Below the pieces are notes generated by a model. That model ran no database searches and was not told where the DNA came from. It saw only the letters and a list, made by a program, of their open reading frames with translations. A program made the translations under genes and the position numbers. A stretch of 64,000 nucleotides of DNA from Batillaria attramentaria (lineage: Eukaryota; Mollusca; Gastropoda; Batillariidae): contig JACVVK020000056.1 in the NCBI GenBank assembly GCA_018292915.2, forward strand, positions 2,020,001-2,084,000. Direction: 5' to 3'. Shown here one piece after another: positions 62,191 to 64,000 of the stretch. Every line of letters starts with the position of its first letter. Positions within the stretch are counted from its first letter, which is position 1.

Positions 62191-62279
62191 GTGAGTACCT
62201 GTTGAGATGGTGTGAGTGGGTGTATGTGTGTCAGCATGATTGTGTTTTGATAACAGTGGCAAGCCACAAGTCTAAATTG

Positions 62280-62390
62280 GCTGGGGCCAAATATTTGTGC
62301 TGGCTTTTTCAGCGTTGCCCTGTCTTTGATATCACCCTACATGGTGGAAAAGGACGTTAAACCCCCACCCACCCACCCCACCCGCAAGTT
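62280..62390 (+). repeat. SINE family B, 3' part
   Basis: ggggccaaatatttgtgctg to ggaaaaggacgttaaaccc plus (CCCA)n tail, in intron 5. Confidence 0.75.
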
Positions 62391-63223
62391 TAAATTGCTG
62401 TAGCAGTCTACAAAGTACACTCTGTAACAAAAGAAGCTGTACAGCAGTGTTTATTTAACTACCTCCGGTTTTCCATTTATTAAAGAAATCCTTTTTCTTA
62501 TTTTGGAGTGGCAAAAGGGGTCATTCGTAACTGACAGTTGCATTTGCAGGGATGGATTTACTCAAAAATGCCAATGAGACATTGTCTCCTTGACCAGTCA
62601 TTTTTATGAGACATTTTCATTTTCTTTGAGACAATCAAGTTCACCCGCATCACTCTGTCACATGTCTGTGCCGAGAGCCTGTTCCTGCTAGGCTAAGTGC
62701 AGTGACGTTCAGGTTCAGGTGAACGGAAAAGGACCTCTTGATCACAGAACTGAGAAAACTAACACGCCAATATTTTTCTCTTTCGAGCGAGAGTTCCTGG
62801 CAGCACACGCGGCGAGCGGGATAAGTAAGCCTCATCACTAAAATTAGATTAGTGTAACAGACTCTATGACTGACACGAACAGCGCATCTCTGCTTCGCGT
62901 TGTCAAGTGCGCTTGTGGTGTCATGTTCGTGCGACATATGACGCATTTTGTGAAATTTCTATGCGACATTTTATCAAAATATGAGTCATAGTCGCACGGC
63001 GCACGAGAAAATCGATCCCTGCATTTGGTAATCAGACTGTCCTGTCTTGTCTATGGTACACATCTCCCTGTCCATGTACCCCCACTACCACCCCTGTCAT
63101 CCCCATAGTACAACATTAAAAATATCATGTCTTTGGTTGAAATTTCCTTCTATGTGGCAGGACTGTTGATTTTATAACTTTTGGAAAGCAGCATTTATCC
63201 AAGACTTTCTTTCTCCTTTTCAG

Positions 63224-63346
63224 CATTTTCCTTTATACCGTCCGTCAGACATCAACTGTAGTACACAAGACGCTGCCCCTGAGGAAGAGAAAATCATTGC
63301 CTTCAGGCCAAGACACGACACTCTGTCCAAACAGGCCACGAGACAG
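63224..63346 (+). CDS. MPPE1: MPPE1-like, exon 6
   Basis: 123 bp between acceptor ccttttcag and donor CAG|GTAGGG, phase 0; encodes HFPLYRPSDINCS, DAAPEEEK and DTLSKQATRQ. The gene continues past the window. Confidence 0.92.
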
Positions 63347-64000
63347 GTAGGGTGAAATGATTCATTCAGTCACTACAGACTTTAGTGCATGTGTGAAAGT
63401 GGAATACCCTTGGATGAATGACTTCTAGAGGGGCCGTAAGTCCAAAACAGTAGCAGTAGTAGTGGAATTTGACAAGGGGATTTGTTCCAGTGGTTAAGTA
63501 AGGTATCCTGCGCATCCTGAGCCGCTTGGTTCAAATCCCTCATGGGCAGGAACTTGGATGGATTTTTCCTTTCCAAATCAAGTCTAAATCATGTGCAGGC
63601 TTGTTTATGGTGCCTGTCCTGCTGTCATGTACACATGCACACCCAAATACAGGTGGTCGTGCTCGAAATCCTATGTCCATCTTTCAAAGAAGAGTAGGCT
63701 GTGGCCAGTGGCGTGGAAAACAGAAATACTGCTGCACACACAAGAGTGAATAGCAGGGTGAAGGTTTGCATCTAAAGTAGCGCTTTGCAGCAGCAGGTTT
63801 TCACTGCTTCGTCCTCCAGCCCTGCAGCACCATGAGCATTTCAGAAGAACTGGATATATGTGCGCCAAGCAGAAGTCTACCATACCATACCATTCCATAC
63901 CATACCACACCATAGGATTGTTGTTATTGTTAGTATAATTTGGAGGAGAAGGAATGTTGTAGATATGTTTGAGGAAGTATGCGCTAGGACAAATCAACAA
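63347..64000. other. Start of intron 6; tRNA-like SINE remnant
   Basis: ttccagtggttaagtaagg and cgcttggttcaaatccctca (63485-63545) look like A- and B-box regions of a degraded tRNA-derived SINE. A short (CCATA)n patch is at 63880-63912. No exon recognised. Confidence 0.5.

Noticed and set aside
62650..62946. 98-residue minus-strand frame in intron 5 of the MPPE1-like gene
   Set aside because: No domain, no repeat copy and no conservation evidence; likely chance.

Overview
The window is nuclear DNA of an invertebrate animal, most likely a mollusc. It has a split metallophosphoesterase gene with consensus splice sites, a C1q-domain gene, intronless Cys-loop receptor genes of the kind that is greatly expanded in molluscs, tRNA-derived SINEs, long (CA)n/(GT)n and (CT)n tracts, minisatellites, and a Polinton/Maverick element. 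The species cannot be read from the sequence. There are no bacterial operons, rRNA genes or CRISPR arrays.

Region 1 (1-28.3 kb) is a receptor cluster. Four single-exon genes for nicotinic-type Cys-loop receptor subunits form two pairs: two on the minus strand (3952-5280 and 6567-7895) and two on the plus strand (14950-16458 and 26816-28291). The first pair is nearly identical in DNA across the membrane domain but diverged in the ligand domain. The second pair is conserved throughout and has an extra loop-C cysteine pair. Between them lie four SINE families, at least two MITE families, a 28-bp minisatellite, a 61-bp tandem repeat, a 32-bp satellite with higher-order structure, and telomere-like repeats.

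Region 2 (28.3-37.7 kb) holds more repeats and a minus-strand C1q-domain gene: a signal-peptide exon at 36561-36627, a coiled-coil exon near 33489-33645 and a C1q exon at 32577-32967. Its first intron is occupied by a degenerate LINE (34214-36552). The C1q exon seems to carry a 2-nt frameshift in a TA run.

Region 3 (37764-55005) is a 17.2-kb composite Polinton flanked by a 6-bp direct repeat, ACCGGT. It contains terminal inverted repeats, also found internally, 110-bp subterminal tandem repeats, a large palindrome, and three partial copies of a gene block: packaging ATPase, small basic protein, 272-residue protein and integrase. The copies also retain a DNA polymerase B C-terminal half, a membrane protein, a penton-like minor capsid protein, a Gly-rich protein and a scrap of major capsid gene. 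No copy is complete. A protease, most of the major capsid gene and the polymerase N-terminal half are absent.

Region 4 (55007-56726) is a fold-back element with arms of about 235 bp and a nested hairpin. The Polinton appears to have landed at its left tip. Region 5 (58054 to the window end) holds the first six coding exons of an MPPE1/PGAP5-like metallophosphoesterase on the plus strand, with a Tc1/mariner relic and SINEs in its introns.
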